A DNA stretch of 64,000 nucleotides from Stramonita haemastoma (taxonomy: Eukaryota; Mollusca; Gastropoda; Neogastropoda; Muricidae), in the NCBI GenBank assembly GCA_030674155.1, contig CM060317.1:84153541-84217540 (forward strand), given 5' to 3'. Position 1 is the stretch's first letter; every line of letters begins with the position of its first letter. A program made the translations under genes and the position numbers. Under the pieces are notes generated by a model. It searched no databases. It was not told the DNA's origin and saw only the letters and a list, made by a program, of their open reading frames with translations. This document shows positions 46,045-58,579 of this stretch, one piece after another.

Positions 46045-47980
46045 ATTATCAATATCATGATGGTGATTATCATAAGTTAGCAGAAGTAGTAAAATAACAA
46101 TTATTCTTCATAACATTATCCTCTTTAAATGCCATGGCCATCCACTGTCATGCCATAAACACACAAAAGAAGTCAACTTTTTCTTGATTTAGTTGGTACC
46201 TTTTCATCTTTTCCTCTTTGGTGCACCCCCCCCCCCCCCCCCCCCCCAAAGAAAAAAAGACCCCCACAAAAAAAAAAAGCAAACCCCAAACAAAACAACC
46301 AAATAAAATCAACAAAAACCAAAAACAAAAACAGCAACAACAAACGCACCAAACAAACAATAAAAAAAACCCACCTTAAATAATTAATTTTGATACCATG
46401 CCTTTATAAAAAAAAAACCACCCAGAACACTGTACATTAAATATTACACAAAAATATGTGATTTAAGAGAATTGTAAAAATCTCTCCACATGGTTAAACC
46501 ATATAACAAGATAAACAATACCCCCAAAACTTGCTTAATTAAAAAAAAAAAAACCCAAACCAAGCCATACACCAAGTGTTAACACAATGACACAGTGTTC
46601 TACAGTAACTTAGAGCTGAACATTATGCCAATAATAACGATGATAACATTAACACAGTAACACAATATCCCACAGCATTTCCGAATTAAAAACAACAACA
46701 GCAACATCATTACAATTACCACAATATTCCATATCTGTAAACATACGTCAATGATGCTATTTCACAGGCACCTGGGTAGTAGGTACGCACAAAACACACA
46801 TTTCATACATTGCTTTCAATACACAATTTTTCAAGAATGGGTTGTTTTTTTCTTTCTTTCTTTCTTTCTTTTTTTTTTTCATTTTTTCTTCCCTTTTTTT
46901 CTCCTCTCTTTTCTGTATTTTTTTCTTCTTTCTTTTTTTTTGTTTTGGTTTTATTAGTTTTTTCTAAGTGTATTTTTTCATTTTCTTTTTTTCTTTTGTG
47001 TTTTTCTTTCATTTCTTTTTGAGGAGGAGGATATTACAGAACAATAAATTCCACACATACATCATTCTTTGTTTCCTCTTCCTTGCCAAACGTTATTTTC
47101 CCCGAAAACACTTCTATCAACACTACTATGTTCCAAAACAACAATTCAAACCACATCACACAGATAATAAAAAAAAAAAATTTTAAAAACAGGACTGTCC
47201 ATGTGTCAGATTAAAAAAAAACACCCAAACAACAAAAACCAACCAAGTCAGCTGTATCATAAAAATATGACTGTCCATTTGACAGATTAAAACATACAAA
47301 CAAAAAACAACCAAATCAGCTGTCTGTTCTTTCATATGACTCACGCAGAATGCCATTTCTATCACTTGTATTTCCATTTCACATTCAAAAACCCAAACTT
47401 TATAACTTTAAAAACAATAGGGATGGTTGGGCAACTCAACCAATAAAAAAAAAGGGAGGGGGGGGGGGATGAAAAAACACACACCATCCATTCATTAAAT
47501 TGGTGAGTGGTCTGCCTTATTTCTGTCATTTTCATACCACTTCCATTCCCAACAATAAAAACAATATACTATTTTAACTGATGGAGCACATATCTTGCAA
47601 GCACTCAAAGTATTGTACAATCACACTGAGATAAAAAAAATAAAAAACACAGAAAATTTAATAATAAGCACATTCCTCATCATCATCAATGGGGAAAAAA
47701 TAAAGAACTACTCAGATAAAAAATGCAGTGTTCACATATTTGTACTTTTTCCATGGACAGAACAAATATTGATATCCCCAACATATCTTTTGTGTACATA
47801 CACAAAATTATACATATACATACACACACAATAGCATACTCTCCACCCTTACCTCTCTCTCTCCCTCACCCCAAACACAACTCACACCCTCTTTCTCGCC
47901 CCCTCCACCCCTCTCTCTCTCTCTCTCATTTCCTTTTTTCTGATTTTTTTTCTCTTTTTTTTTGTGAGAGCATGGTGTAA
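46045..47980. other. No gene; A-rich, T-rich and C-rich low complexity
   Basis: C-run 46227-46247, A/C-rich 46250-46370, T-rich 46845-47020, G-run 47456-47469. An imperfect direct repeat with ACTGTCCATKTGWCAGATTA and CAAGTCAGCTGT occurs at 47192-47255 and 47268-47325. No splice-bounded open frame was found. Confidence 0.5.
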
Positions 47981-47989
47981 AGAAGCTTT

Positions 47990-48056
47990 GTGCTTATCCA
48001 TTTACTCTCAATAAGCATTTTGAGTTCGAGTTCAAGTTCTCCCTCTCTCTCTCTGA
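47990..48056 (+). mobile_element. LINE-like 3' tail, (GTTCGA) then (CT)n
   Basis: CAATAAGCATTTTGAGTTCG plus AGTTCAAGTTCTCCCTCTCT. It resembles the tail of the LINE that ends at 5203 (AATAAATC...GAGTTCGAGTTC, then CT repeats). The body is not recognisable. Confidence 0.45.
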
Positions 48057-48220
48057 TCACACAAATCATAATTGGCAACTACAAAAAATTATGCAAGCCC
48101 ACTGCTGATTGTCTACAAAATCTGCCTAAAGTTTTGTGAAATTTTCACGAACTTGTCCAACTTTTGGTCACTGATATCAGTTTTGCCTTGCATGATTTTT
48201 CCTGGCTGCATCGCCAATCA

Positions 48221-48279
<59 letters not shown>

Positions 48280-48280
<1 letters not shown>

Positions 48281-49040
48281 GGTATTAAGTCACATCTCCT
48301 CTCACCTAGTCTACCTCCCATCCCCCCATCCCCAAAAAACAAAGCACACACATACACAGGCATACACAAGAGGAGGAATTTAGTCACATCCCCTCTAACC
48401 TAGTCTACCCCCCCCCCCCCCCAACACACACACAAAGAGGAGGCATTATTAAGTCACATCTCCTCTAACCTAGTCTCCCCCCCCCCCCCCCCCCCCAACA
48501 AAACACACACACACAGGAGGAGGAATTTAGTCACATCTCCTCTAACCTAGTCTAACCCCCCCCCCCCCCCCAACACACACACAAAGAGGAGGCATTATTA
48601 AGTCACATCTCCTCTAACCTAGTCTACTCCCCCCCCCCCCCCCCCCCCAACAAACACACACACACAGAGGAGGAATTTAGTCACATCTCCTCTAACCTAG
48701 TCTACCCCCCCCCCCCCCCCAACAAAACACACAACACACACACAAAGAGGAGGCAATTAAGTCACATCCCTCTAACCTAGTCTACTCCTCCCCCCCCCCC
48801 CCCCCAACAAACACACCACACACACACAAAACACATGAGGAGGAATTTAGTCACATCTCCTCTAACCTAGTCTAACCCCCCCCCCCCCCCCCAACAAAAC
48901 ACACACACACAACAATACACACCACCACACACCCACACACCACACACACCACAACAACACACACACACACACACACACACAAAGAGGAGGCATTAAGTCA
49001 CATCTCCTCTAACCTAGTCTATCCCCCCCCCCCCCCCCCC

Positions 49041-49080
<40 letters not shown>

Positions 49081-49465
49081 GAGGAGGCATTAAGTCACAT
49101 CTCTCTAACCTAGTCTCCCTACCCCCCCCAAAAAAAAAAAAAAAACACACACACACACACACACAAAGAGGAGGCATTAAGTCACATCTCCTCTAACCTA
49201 GTCTACCCCACCCCCCCCCCCAAACCCCCGCCCCCCCCCCCCAAACCCCCCCCCCCCCCCCACACACAACACACACAACCCCACAGAAGAGGAGGCATTA
49301 AGTCACATCTCCTCTCACCTAGTCTACCACCCCTCCCCCCCCCCCCCCCCCCAAAACACACACATAGAGGCATTTAGTCACATCTCCTCTAACCTTATCT
49401 ACCCCTACCCCCACAAAACACAGACACAGACACAAGACATTAAATCAAGTCTCCTCCTTCCCCCT
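48280..49465. repeat. Minisatellite S, block 1 (about 14 units)
   Basis: Unit: GAGGAGGCATTTAGTCACAT, CTCCTCTAACCTAGTCTAC, then C-run of 8-20, then (CA)n of variable length. Unit size runs from about 70 to 145 bp, the variation lying in the C-run and CA-run while the core stays nearly constant. Confidence 0.92.
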
Positions 49466-49549
49466 CCCCTGCCTGACACAGGCATTTCCCCCTCAATCTT
49501 TGATAGATTCCATGCATACTACCCCTCACCCCCTTCTCTCTCTCTCTCT

Positions 49550-49563
49550 CCCCAAAAAAAAAG

Positions 49564-49598
<35 letters not shown>

Positions 49599-50120
49599 AA
49601 TAAAATAATAAAAAAATAAAAAATTTAAACCATTTCTTTCAAACTATGATGCTGATACAGCACAAAGAAGAAAAGCAAACAATAAACACAATCAAAAAAA
49701 AAAAAGAAAAAAAAAAGAAAAAGAAAAGCCAAGTCAAAATGTACATTCATTTTCATCATTAAAAAAAAAAGAGAAAGAAAGAAAACCTGTCGAAATGCAT
49801 ATTCATTTTCATCATTAAATTACAATCAAAAGAAGAAGAAAAAAAACAGAGTCAAATTGCATATTCATTTCTATTGTCAAATCAATGATGATTTAGGGCA
49901 TTACTTTCTGATAAACATGTCTCATACATAAATATTCCCAATATGAATATCAAAACATTTGGAATTCAACACAATCCATAACATAACATCATCAAAGCCA
50001 ATAAGTTATATAAAAAAAATCACACATACAAAAAATAAAATATGCTAGCCAAAAAAACCCCACAAATTTCCCAATCAAATAAATAAATAAATTAAAAACA
50101 AACAGTCGACTCTTATGCAA
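49550..50120. repeat. Module P copy, AT-rich
   Basis: (AAT)n at 49563-49605, then CTATGATGCTGATACAGCAC, AAAGAAGAAAAGC and two copies of a TGCATATTCATTTYCATCAT sub-block (49738 and 49796). No coding potential. Confidence 0.8.
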
Positions 50121-50329
50121 TGTAAAGTTACACTGTCATATATTGCGTAACTGACAACTCAGAAAAGTTATGCAAAAACTGCCTAAGCTTTGAGTAATAA
50201 TCATGGACTTGACCAGTTTTGGTCACTGATGTCATCAGCCTGACTTGTACATATTTTCCAGGTTGCCCTTCATACAGATAACACATCACGCACGCACACA
50301 TGTGCACACCCGCCCCCACACACACACAC

Positions 50330-50525
50330 ACACAAAGGAGGAATTTAGTCACATCTCCTCTTTCCTAGTGTACCTCTCCCCCCAAAAAAAAACCCCAAAC
50401 ACCCCCCCCCCCCCCAAACACACACACAACACACATGAGGTATTAAATCCCATCTCATATCACCCTCCCTTCCCCCCCCCTCCCCCCCCCCCAACACACA
50501 CACACACTTTTGTTCAATCTATTCT
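50330..50525. repeat. Minisatellite S, block 2
   Basis: Two units, the second a variant (AAATCCCATCTCATATCACC). The last unit of a block is regularly of this ATCTCATATCA type, also at 51780 and 53087. Confidence 0.85.
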
Positions 50526-51164
50526 AAGATACTGAGCATATAGGTTCCTTTCGTAATTTCCCAGAATACTCCTGTTTCTCTACCCCCCCAAAAAGTATAA
50601 AAGATTTTTTTTTAAAAGGTTTTCAAACAATCTCTTTTAAACTATGATGCTGATACAGCACAAAGAAGAAAAGCGAACAACAGCATCATCCAAAAAATAA
50701 AAAATTCCACTCAAAATGCATAATCATATCCACCATTAAATCAAAGATGGTTTTGGGCATCACATTCTGACAAATATGTCACATATGTCCAGAATTTTCA
50801 TATATATCAAAGCATTTTCATATAACACAATCGGTCTTGTAACAACCTCACAGCCAATAAATATCTTTTAAAAGTTCACAACACACACCAAAAAGTAAAA
50901 GCACAAACTAAAAAACAAAATTCACAGCCAAATGATTAAAAACAAACAGCCAACTCCTACAAACATAAAATTAAAATGTTATTTACTGCATAACTGACAA
51001 CTCAGGAAATTTTTGCGAGCTGACTGATAGTTGTTTGCAAAAACAAGTTTTTAGTAATGTTCACGGACTTGACCAGGTTTTTGTCACTGACATCTGTCGG
51101 ACTTGCAAACATTTTCCATGTTGCCCATCATACACAATACATGCACGCATGCGCACACACACAC

Positions 51165-51264
51165 ACACACAAATGAGGAGGCATTTAGTCACATCTCCTC
51201 TTGCCTAATCTAACCCCCACCCCCACCCCCCCAAACAGAACACACACACACACGCACGCACGCA

Positions 51265-51335
<71 letters not shown>

Positions 51336-51429
51336 GGAGGAATTTTGTCACATCTCCTCTCACCTAGTCTAACCCACCCCCCACCCCCACCCCCTGAAAA
51401 AAAAGAAACAAAACCCCCCTAAAACAAAC

Positions 51430-51470
<41 letters not shown>

Positions 51471-51720
51471 CACACACACACACACAACACACACAAAATG
51501 AGGAGGAATTGAGTCACATCTCCTCTCGCCTAGTCTAACCCCCCCCCCCCCACCAACAAAGCACACACACACGCACGTGCGCGCGCACTTAGACACACAC
51601 ACACACACACACAGAGGCATTTAGTCACATGTCCTCTTTCCTAGTCTACAACCCCCCCTGAAAAAAAAACCCACCAAAAAACAAACACACAACAAAAACC
51701 ATCACACACACACACACACA

Positions 51721-51755
<35 letters not shown>

Positions 51756-51840
51756 AAAGTGACACACATGAGGCATTAAATCACATCTCATATCACATTA
51801 TCCACCCCCCCCCCCCCCCCCCCCCAACACACACACCTTT
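51165..51840. repeat. Minisatellite S, block 3
   Basis: Five units with long CA expansions (51241-51333 and 51434-51497) and C-runs; one unit holds CGCACGTGCGCGCGC. Confidence 0.88.
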
Positions 51841-52589
51841 GTTCAATCTAAGATACTGATCAGATAGCCTTCCTTTCATAAATTCCTAGAATAGTCTCCT
51901 CTTTCTAGCACAAAAAGTATATCAAAAGATTTTCAAATAATTTTTCAAACCATCTCTTAAAACTATGATGCTGATACAGCACAAAGAAGAAAAGCAAACA
52001 ACAGACATCATCAAAAGAAGAGAAAAAAAACCCCAGTGAAAATGCATATTTTCATTTCCATCATCAAATCAAAGACTCTTTTGGGCATCACATTCTGACA
52101 AACGTGTCACATAATGTCAAGAATTTCCATAAATATCAAAACATTTTGATATCAACACAATCCGTATAACTAACTTACAGCCAATCAATAATTTTTTTTT
52201 TAAAGTTCACACACAGAAAAAGAAAATGCACTAACAAAAACAAAACACAAAAAAATTCCTACCAAATGAAATCAGACAGACAGCCAACTTATAGGCACAT
52301 AAAATTACAATGTCATATACTGCGTAACTGACAACTTGGAAAAGTATGAAAGATGACTGATGGTTGTCTGCAAAAATGACTAAGCTTTGAGTAATGTTCA
52401 GGGACTTCACAGGTTTTGAGTCACTGATATCAGTCAGACTTGCAAAAATGTTCCATGTTGCCCATCATACACAAAAGTGAATACATGCACACACGCACAC
52501 ACAGCACGACACCACACACACACACACCACAACACACAACACACACAAACCACACACCACACGATTGCGCCAGCACCACACAACAACAT

Positions 52590-53105
52590 GAGGAGGATTT
52601 AGTCACATCTCTCTCTGACCTAGTCCTACCCCCCCCCACAAACACACACACACACAAGGAGGATTTAGTCACATCTCCTCTGACCTAGTCTACTCCCCCC
52701 TCCCCCACACAAAACACACACACACAACAAGAGGAATTTAGTCACATCTTCTGACCTATCTACTCCCCCCCAACCACCCACACACCCCACCACACACCCC
52801 CCCCCCCACACACACACACACACAAGATCACACACCAACTACACCAATGAGGAGAATTTAGTCACATCTCCTCTAACCTACTCTACTCCCCCCCCCCCCC
52901 CCCCCCCTCCAACAAAACACACACACACACAAAGGAGGAGTTAAGTCACATCTCCTCTGACCTAGTCTAGCCCCCCCCCCCCCCCCCCAAACAACAACAC
53001 ACACAGGCATCAAGTCACATCTCCTCTCTTAGTATTCCCCCCCCCCCCCCCCCCACACACACACAACCACACAACACAGAGGCATTAAATCACATGTCAT
53101 ATCAT
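52590..53105. repeat. Minisatellite S, block 4
   Basis: Seven units; the final one is the ATGTCATATCA variant. Confidence 0.88.
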
Positions 53106-53549
53106 TTATTATTCCCATAACTCTCTCTCTCTCCCCTTCTCTTCTCCCCCCCCTCCAACCAAGTATAGATAGAAATATAGGTAGATTCAAAAAATTGTTT
53201 TGAAACAATCTCTTTCAAACTGTGATGCTGATACAACACAAGGAAGAAAAGCAACCAACAGACATCATCAAAAAAAAAAAAAAAAAAAGAAAGAAAACCC
53301 CTGTCAAAAGCATATTCATTTCCATCATAAATCACAATCAAAAGAAGAAAAAAAAAACCCAGTCAAAATGCATATTCATTTCCATTGTCAAATTCAAGAT
53401 TTGGGGCATTACTCCTGATAAAAATGTCACATACATAAATATTCCAATATGAATATCAACATTTGGAATTCAAAACAGTAATATAACTAACTCACACCCA
53501 TCTTTTTTTTTTTAAATTCCCACAACAAAGAAAAATTACACAAACAAAA

Positions 53550-53725
53550 ATAAAAACATATATATATATATAGATATAGACAGAGAGAAAGAGAGAAGGG
53601 ATATATAAATATAATAATATATAATAATATAATATAATATATATATAGATGACAATAGATGTAACACTTATCTCTCTCAAAAATAAAGAAAACAAAAGTT
53701 AAAAAAAAAAAAAAAAAAAAAAAGC
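53550..53725. repeat. (TA)n/(ATAAT)n and poly-A
   Basis: TATATAGATATAG units, then AATATAATA-rich sequence and an A-run of about 23 at 53700-53723. Part of the HOR array. Confidence 0.85.
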
Positions 53726-54429
53726 AAACTTTTTTCAATGAATCTATATCAAAGTATGATGCCAAAACATCTTTTAAAAAACAGAACAAAAAGAAAGGCA
53801 AAGAACTCACACATACTCACAAAAAAAGAAGAAAAAAAACCCGAAATGAATATGTCTTTCCATCATTCAACATGTTTTGTTCACTACTTTTTGACAAAGA
53901 TGTCACATATGTAAAAATGCTAACATTTCCAGATACCACAGTTTATTTTATGTTCAACACTATCTTTCAACTAACTCAGCAATTAAATAGATTAATCTGA
54001 AGAAGAAAAAAAATCCTTTCATACACACACTTTTCATGTAACTTTACAAGTATGTGCACACAATTGTATTTACTTCTCCAACACACACACCACACACACA
54101 CAACACCTAATGTATATCACATTGAAAGACGTTAAATGATTGAAACACACACACCTATCAGATGCATATAATCACATATAGCACAAGGACTATCTCTTTC
54201 CATGTCTAGTCACATAAAAGATAATTGGCAACTTGAAAAAATTACGCAAATCGACTGCTGATTAACTGCAAAAATGCCTAAGGTTTAGTATCTTACTCAG
54301 TAATCTTAAATACTTAACACCGTTTGGGTACTGATATCAGTCTGACTTGCATAATTTTCCCAGGTTGCCCATGATACAGATTACAACCACATGTATGCAG
54401 CCACACACAACACACACACACACACACAC

Positions 54430-55050
54430 ATGCAAGGAGGAATAAAGTCACACTCTCCCCCCCCCCCTACAACACACACACCCAACGCAGCCACAGCACA
54501 CACACACACACACACACACACAAAAGAGAATGCTTGATGAAAAAGCAGATCGCTGCTTACTCAGTACCATCAAAAACAAAATTAATTGATGATTGTGAAT
54601 TGAAGGAGGAATTCTGTCACATCTCCTCTATCCTCCCCCCCCCCCCCCCCCACCCCCAACACATCACTTGCACAAGGGGAATTAAGACACATCTCCCTCT
54701 CCCCTGACATTCCCCCACCCCCCCCCCCTCCCACCAAGCACACATACATGAACACACATTCCACTTCACACAAAAGGTGGAATTGACTCCCCCCCCCCCC
54801 CACGCACACTAATACAGTGAAACCACACTACACACATTCACTCACACACAAGGTGGAATTGACTCCACCCCCCTTCCCCACACACACACACACACACATA
54901 TACAATGCACATGTTTCACATCTCTCACCGCATTATCCACCCCCCTACTCACCCCAAACATAAACACACACACACACACAAGGCATTAAGTCACTTCTCT
55001 CACACATCCCCCCCCCCCCCCCCAACACCACACACACCACTCTCTCTCTG
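54430..55050. repeat. Minisatellite S, block 5, with inserted retroposon end
   Basis: Degenerate units (GTCACACTCTCC, GTCACATCTCCTCTATCC, GACACATCTCCCTCTCC, GTCACTTCTCTCACAC) with two AAGGTGGAATTGACTCC-type units at 54775 and 54853. The segment 54530-54590 (GCTTGATGAAAAAGCAGATC, GCTGCTTACTCAGTACCATC) is the retroposon 3' end also found at 5475 and 11700. Confidence 0.8.
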
Positions 55051-55559
55051 ATCATATGACATCAGTTTGATTTGCATCACTTTTCCAGATAACCCATCAC
55101 ACACATTACAACCTCATAATCCCTGCCCCCTCATCAAACATGCACATCACACACTGTTCTTCAATCTAAGGTACTAATCTGATGTCTTTCATTTCATAAA
55201 ATTTCCAACATACACCACCTCTTTTCTTTCTAAAAAAAAAAAGTTGTTTTCACAGAAACTATATATTAAACTATGATGCCAAAACATAAAAAAAAGTAAA
55301 ACAACTCACACACATACCCCAAAAAAAATCTTTAAGTGAATATTCCTTTCCTTCATTCAACATAGTTTTGTTCATTACTCTCTGACAAAGATGTCACATG
55401 TTAATTTTTATTTTAAATGTTAACATTTCATGGATATCACAGGCTAATTATCTGTTCAACACAGTCTGAATTACAACTAATTCAGCACATAAATAGATCA
55501 ATTTGAAAAATGAAAATAAAAAACTAATAACAAACCCAACACACACATTTCATACATCA

Positions 55560-55631
55560 GAATTCACAACACACACACACACACACACACGCACACACAC
55601 ACACACACACCACACACACACACACACACAT
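55560..55631. repeat. (CA)n microsatellite
   Basis: CA units with CG and CCA breaks within the HOR array. Confidence 0.93.
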
Positions 55632-55924
55632 TCAGATAGCATACCATCATTTATGCACAAGGGCTATCTCTCTCCATGTCTGGTCACATGAAAAATAATA
55701 GGCAACTTGAAAAAAATATGTAAGTTGACTGTTGAATATCTGCAAAACTGCCCTAAGGTTTTCAGTAATCTTTAACTACTTAACACCTTTTGGGTACTGA
55801 TATCAGTCTGACTGGCATAATTTTCCCAGGTTGCCCATGATACAGATTACAACCACATGCACACCCACCACACAACACACACCACACACCACACACACAC
55901 ACACTGTCACACAAACACAGCGAG

Positions 55925-55968
55925 GAAATTTAGTCACATCTCCTCTACCCCCCCCCCCTATCCCACAC

Positions 55969-55999
<31 letters not shown>

Positions 56000-56240
56000 T
56001 TACACACACACACACAACCCACACATGTACAACACAAACACACACACACACAACCCCACAAATACACACACATCTCCTCTCCCCCCTCCCCTGCCCCTCA
56101 TCAAGCACACACATAGTGACACCCCCCCCCCCCCCCCACACACACCAACACACACACATGATGAGGCATTAAGTTAAACATTTCTCTCACCTTATCTCCC
56201 CCCCTTCCCCTACCCCTACCCACCCCCCCCCCTCCCCCCT
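55925..56240. repeat. Minisatellite S, block 6
   Basis: Three or four units with several C-runs and CA tracts; core TTTAGTCACATCTCCTCTAC at 55928. Confidence 0.82.
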
Positions 56241-56699
56241 CTCACTACCCCCCCCCCAACCCAACTTCCAACTGACACACACTCTTCTCTCTAATCATTT
56301 GAATCATAATTAGCAACTTGGACAAATTAGGCAAGCCCACAGCTAAATGTCTACAAAATCTGCCTGAGGTTTTCAGCAGTCTTCAATGCTTCACCACTTT
56401 TGGTCACTGACATCAGTTTGACTTGCATCACTTTTCCAGGTGGCCCATCATACACAGTACCACCTCATAATCCCCCCCCCCCCCCAAATCCAACTTGCAC
56501 ACACACACACACCTTTTTTTCAATCTAAGATAATAATCAATATCTGTCATTTCATAAATTATGTACATACATACCCCCCCCCCCACCACCACCACCACCA
56601 CACCACACACAGTACACTCTCTTAAAAAGCCAACAAAAGTACACCAAAAAAAAAGCAAAAAGCTCTTTTTCACTGAATCTATACAAAACTGTGATACCA

Positions 56700-56712
56700 G
56701 TACACCATCCCC

Positions 56713-56743
<31 letters not shown>

Positions 56744-57400
56744 AAAAACATCACAAGACGAAAAAAAACAAAAAAACCCTTCCCCACCCCCAAATGCACA
56801 TTTCTTCCATCATTCAACATGGTTTTGGTCCTTCTGACAAAGATGTCACATACCTTAACATGTTCACATCTCCATAGATATCACAACTTATTTCTATTCA
56901 ACATAATCTGTAGTACAATTAACTCAGAGCACTGGAATAAACAAACTAAAAAAAATTGAAAAAAAAAAACAAATAAAACCCTGCACACATTTGCTTGTAG
57001 ATTCACAAATATGTGTCATGTATAGCTGCACACAACGGCACACACACACACCCACAAACACACACAAACAAGGAGGCATTAAATCAAGTCTTTCACCTCA
57101 TACCCCTCCACCTACAACCCTCCCCTCTCTCACTTATGGCAAGCACATACACTTTTCTTTGATCTAAGATACTAATCAGATCTCTTTTTATTTCATATCA
57201 CACATGCTCCCACCACCCCTCTCAAAAACACTCCCCCCCCCCCCCCCCTCGAAAAAAAAGAAAAAGATTAAAGTAAAGCAGAAATTCTCCTTTTCATGAA
57301 ATTCAATTGTTGTCAATTTCATGAAATCCATATCAAACTATAAAGCCAATACATTACCCCCCCCCCCCCCCCAAAAAAAAAAAAAAAAGCCAACACACAC
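56700..57400. repeat. HOR array end: module P remnants, C-runs and a last S unit
   Basis: C-run of about 25 at 56709-56733 followed by an A-run, module P sequence (CTGACAAAGATGTCACATA), one S unit at 57068-57095 (AGGAGGCATTAAATCAAGTC) and further C/A-runs at 57234 and 57357. Confidence 0.75.
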
Positions 57401-57559
57401 ACACACACACCCACCATTTTTTTTTAAAGACCCTTTGGTTATTACTTTCCAACAAATATTCACATCATGTGAATAAGTTAACCTTTCCATGAATATCACA
57501 ACTTATTTTCTATTCAACACAATCTGCAATACAACTCACAGCATAAAAATAAATAAATT

Positions 57560-57700
57560 TGAAAATCTGGGATGGTAAAGGATGGACAGGACAGGATGGG
57601 ATGGGATAAAATGGCACAGTATGATAATAATACAGTATGATACACAACAATATGCATGGTATGAAGTACAATGTAGTATAGTGCAGAACACAGAAGAGTA
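57560..57700. repeat. (GGACAG/GGATGG)n-like short tract
   Basis: GGATGGTAAAGGATGGACAG and GGATGGGATGGG, then a degenerate ATGATA/GTATGATA run. No gene. Confidence 0.6.
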
Positions 57701-57894
57701 GTGCCATACCACTACACTACACAGTAAGTTTCTCTTCCTGAAAATCAAGCTGCCCTGCCCAAGACAGCATAAAACCACAGTACAGTGCCACATTATTTCC
57801 CTGTTTAAATCTTGCTTATACTTGTTTGGATAGTAACCGTTTTTCAACACAATGTAGAATGGAATATTCTATTGCTGAAGTTGATTCATTTAAG

Positions 57895-58575
57895 CCAAAA
57901 ATGTGATGTCCACCACTAAACCCAAAAGTGCAAAAAACAAAGTCACCACTAAACCCAAAAAATGTGATTTAAAAGTCACCACTAAAGCCAAAATGGATTT
58001 ACAAAAGTCACACAAAGCAAAAGTCCACTACCGAAAATTGATAAAGTCACATAAGCAACAATTGATAAGTCACCACTAAAGCCAAAGTGATAAGTCCACT
58101 AAGAAAGTGATAAAGTCACCACTAAAGCCAACAAGTGATAAGTCACACAAAGCAAAAAGTGAAAGTCACCACAAACAAGACGTCACAAAGAAATAACCTA
58201 AAACCAAAGATCATAAAGTCACCACTAAAGCAGAAGTGTCAATCACCACTTAACAAGACAGTCATAAGGAAGTCACCACTAGCCAAAACCAAACTGCCAA
58301 AAGCACCCTAAAGGCAAGGAGTAAAAGAAACTCACCATTAAGGCAAGAATGTGATCATATCACCACTAAAGCCAAAAGATCAATCCCACAAAGCCAAGAA
58401 AAAGCCAGAATGTGATCATATTACCACTAAAGCCAAGAATAAAGCAAAACTGTGATCATGTGACATAAGCCAAGAATGCAATACAGAAAGTCACTACTAA
58501 GGCAAAGAATTTCATTAAGAAAACCCCCACCATCTAAAGAATGATATAAAGAATTTAACTTAAAGTCACCACTAA
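57895..58575. repeat. Degenerate minisatellite, unit about 25-28 bp
   Basis: Repeated AAGTCACCACTAAAGCCAAA plus ATGTGAT, about 25 loose copies with many single-base gaps. The core AAAGTCACCACTAAAGCC is clear at 57939, 57979, 58053, 58112 and 58215. No coding potential. Confidence 0.85.
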
Positions 58576-58579
58576 AACA

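Larger units (their letters stand above)
48060..57545. repeat. Higher-order repeat array, about 9.5 kb
   Basis: Three modules recur in fixed order. Module M (TTGGCAACT..., CTGCCTAA..TTT.AGTAAT, TTTTGGTCACTGATATCAGT, CTGACTTGCA, TTTTCCAGGTTGCCCATCAT) occurs at about 48070-48215, 50145-50285, 50990-51135, 52325-52470, 54225-54380, 55695-55850 and 56305-56460. Each is followed by minisatellite S (AGTCACATCTCCTCT plus poly-C plus (CA)n). Module P then follows (TGTTCAATCTAAGATACTGA, AAACTATGATGCTGATACAG, ATGCATATTCATTTCCATCA, CTGACAAAGATGTCACATA), seen near 49640, 50640, 51955, 53215, 53750, 55270, 56690 and 57335. Spacing of P varies from about 0.5 to 1.5 kb. Open frames inside are artefacts. Confidence 0.85.

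Noticed and set aside
46751..47186. Overlapping Phe/Ser-rich open frames
   Set aside because: They follow a T-rich pyrimidine tract and show no motif.
48280..53100. A CRISPR-like array
   Set aside because: Regular spacing of a conserved core suggested it, but the spacers are poly-C and (CA)n, there are no cas genes, and the sequence is eukaryotic. It is a minisatellite.
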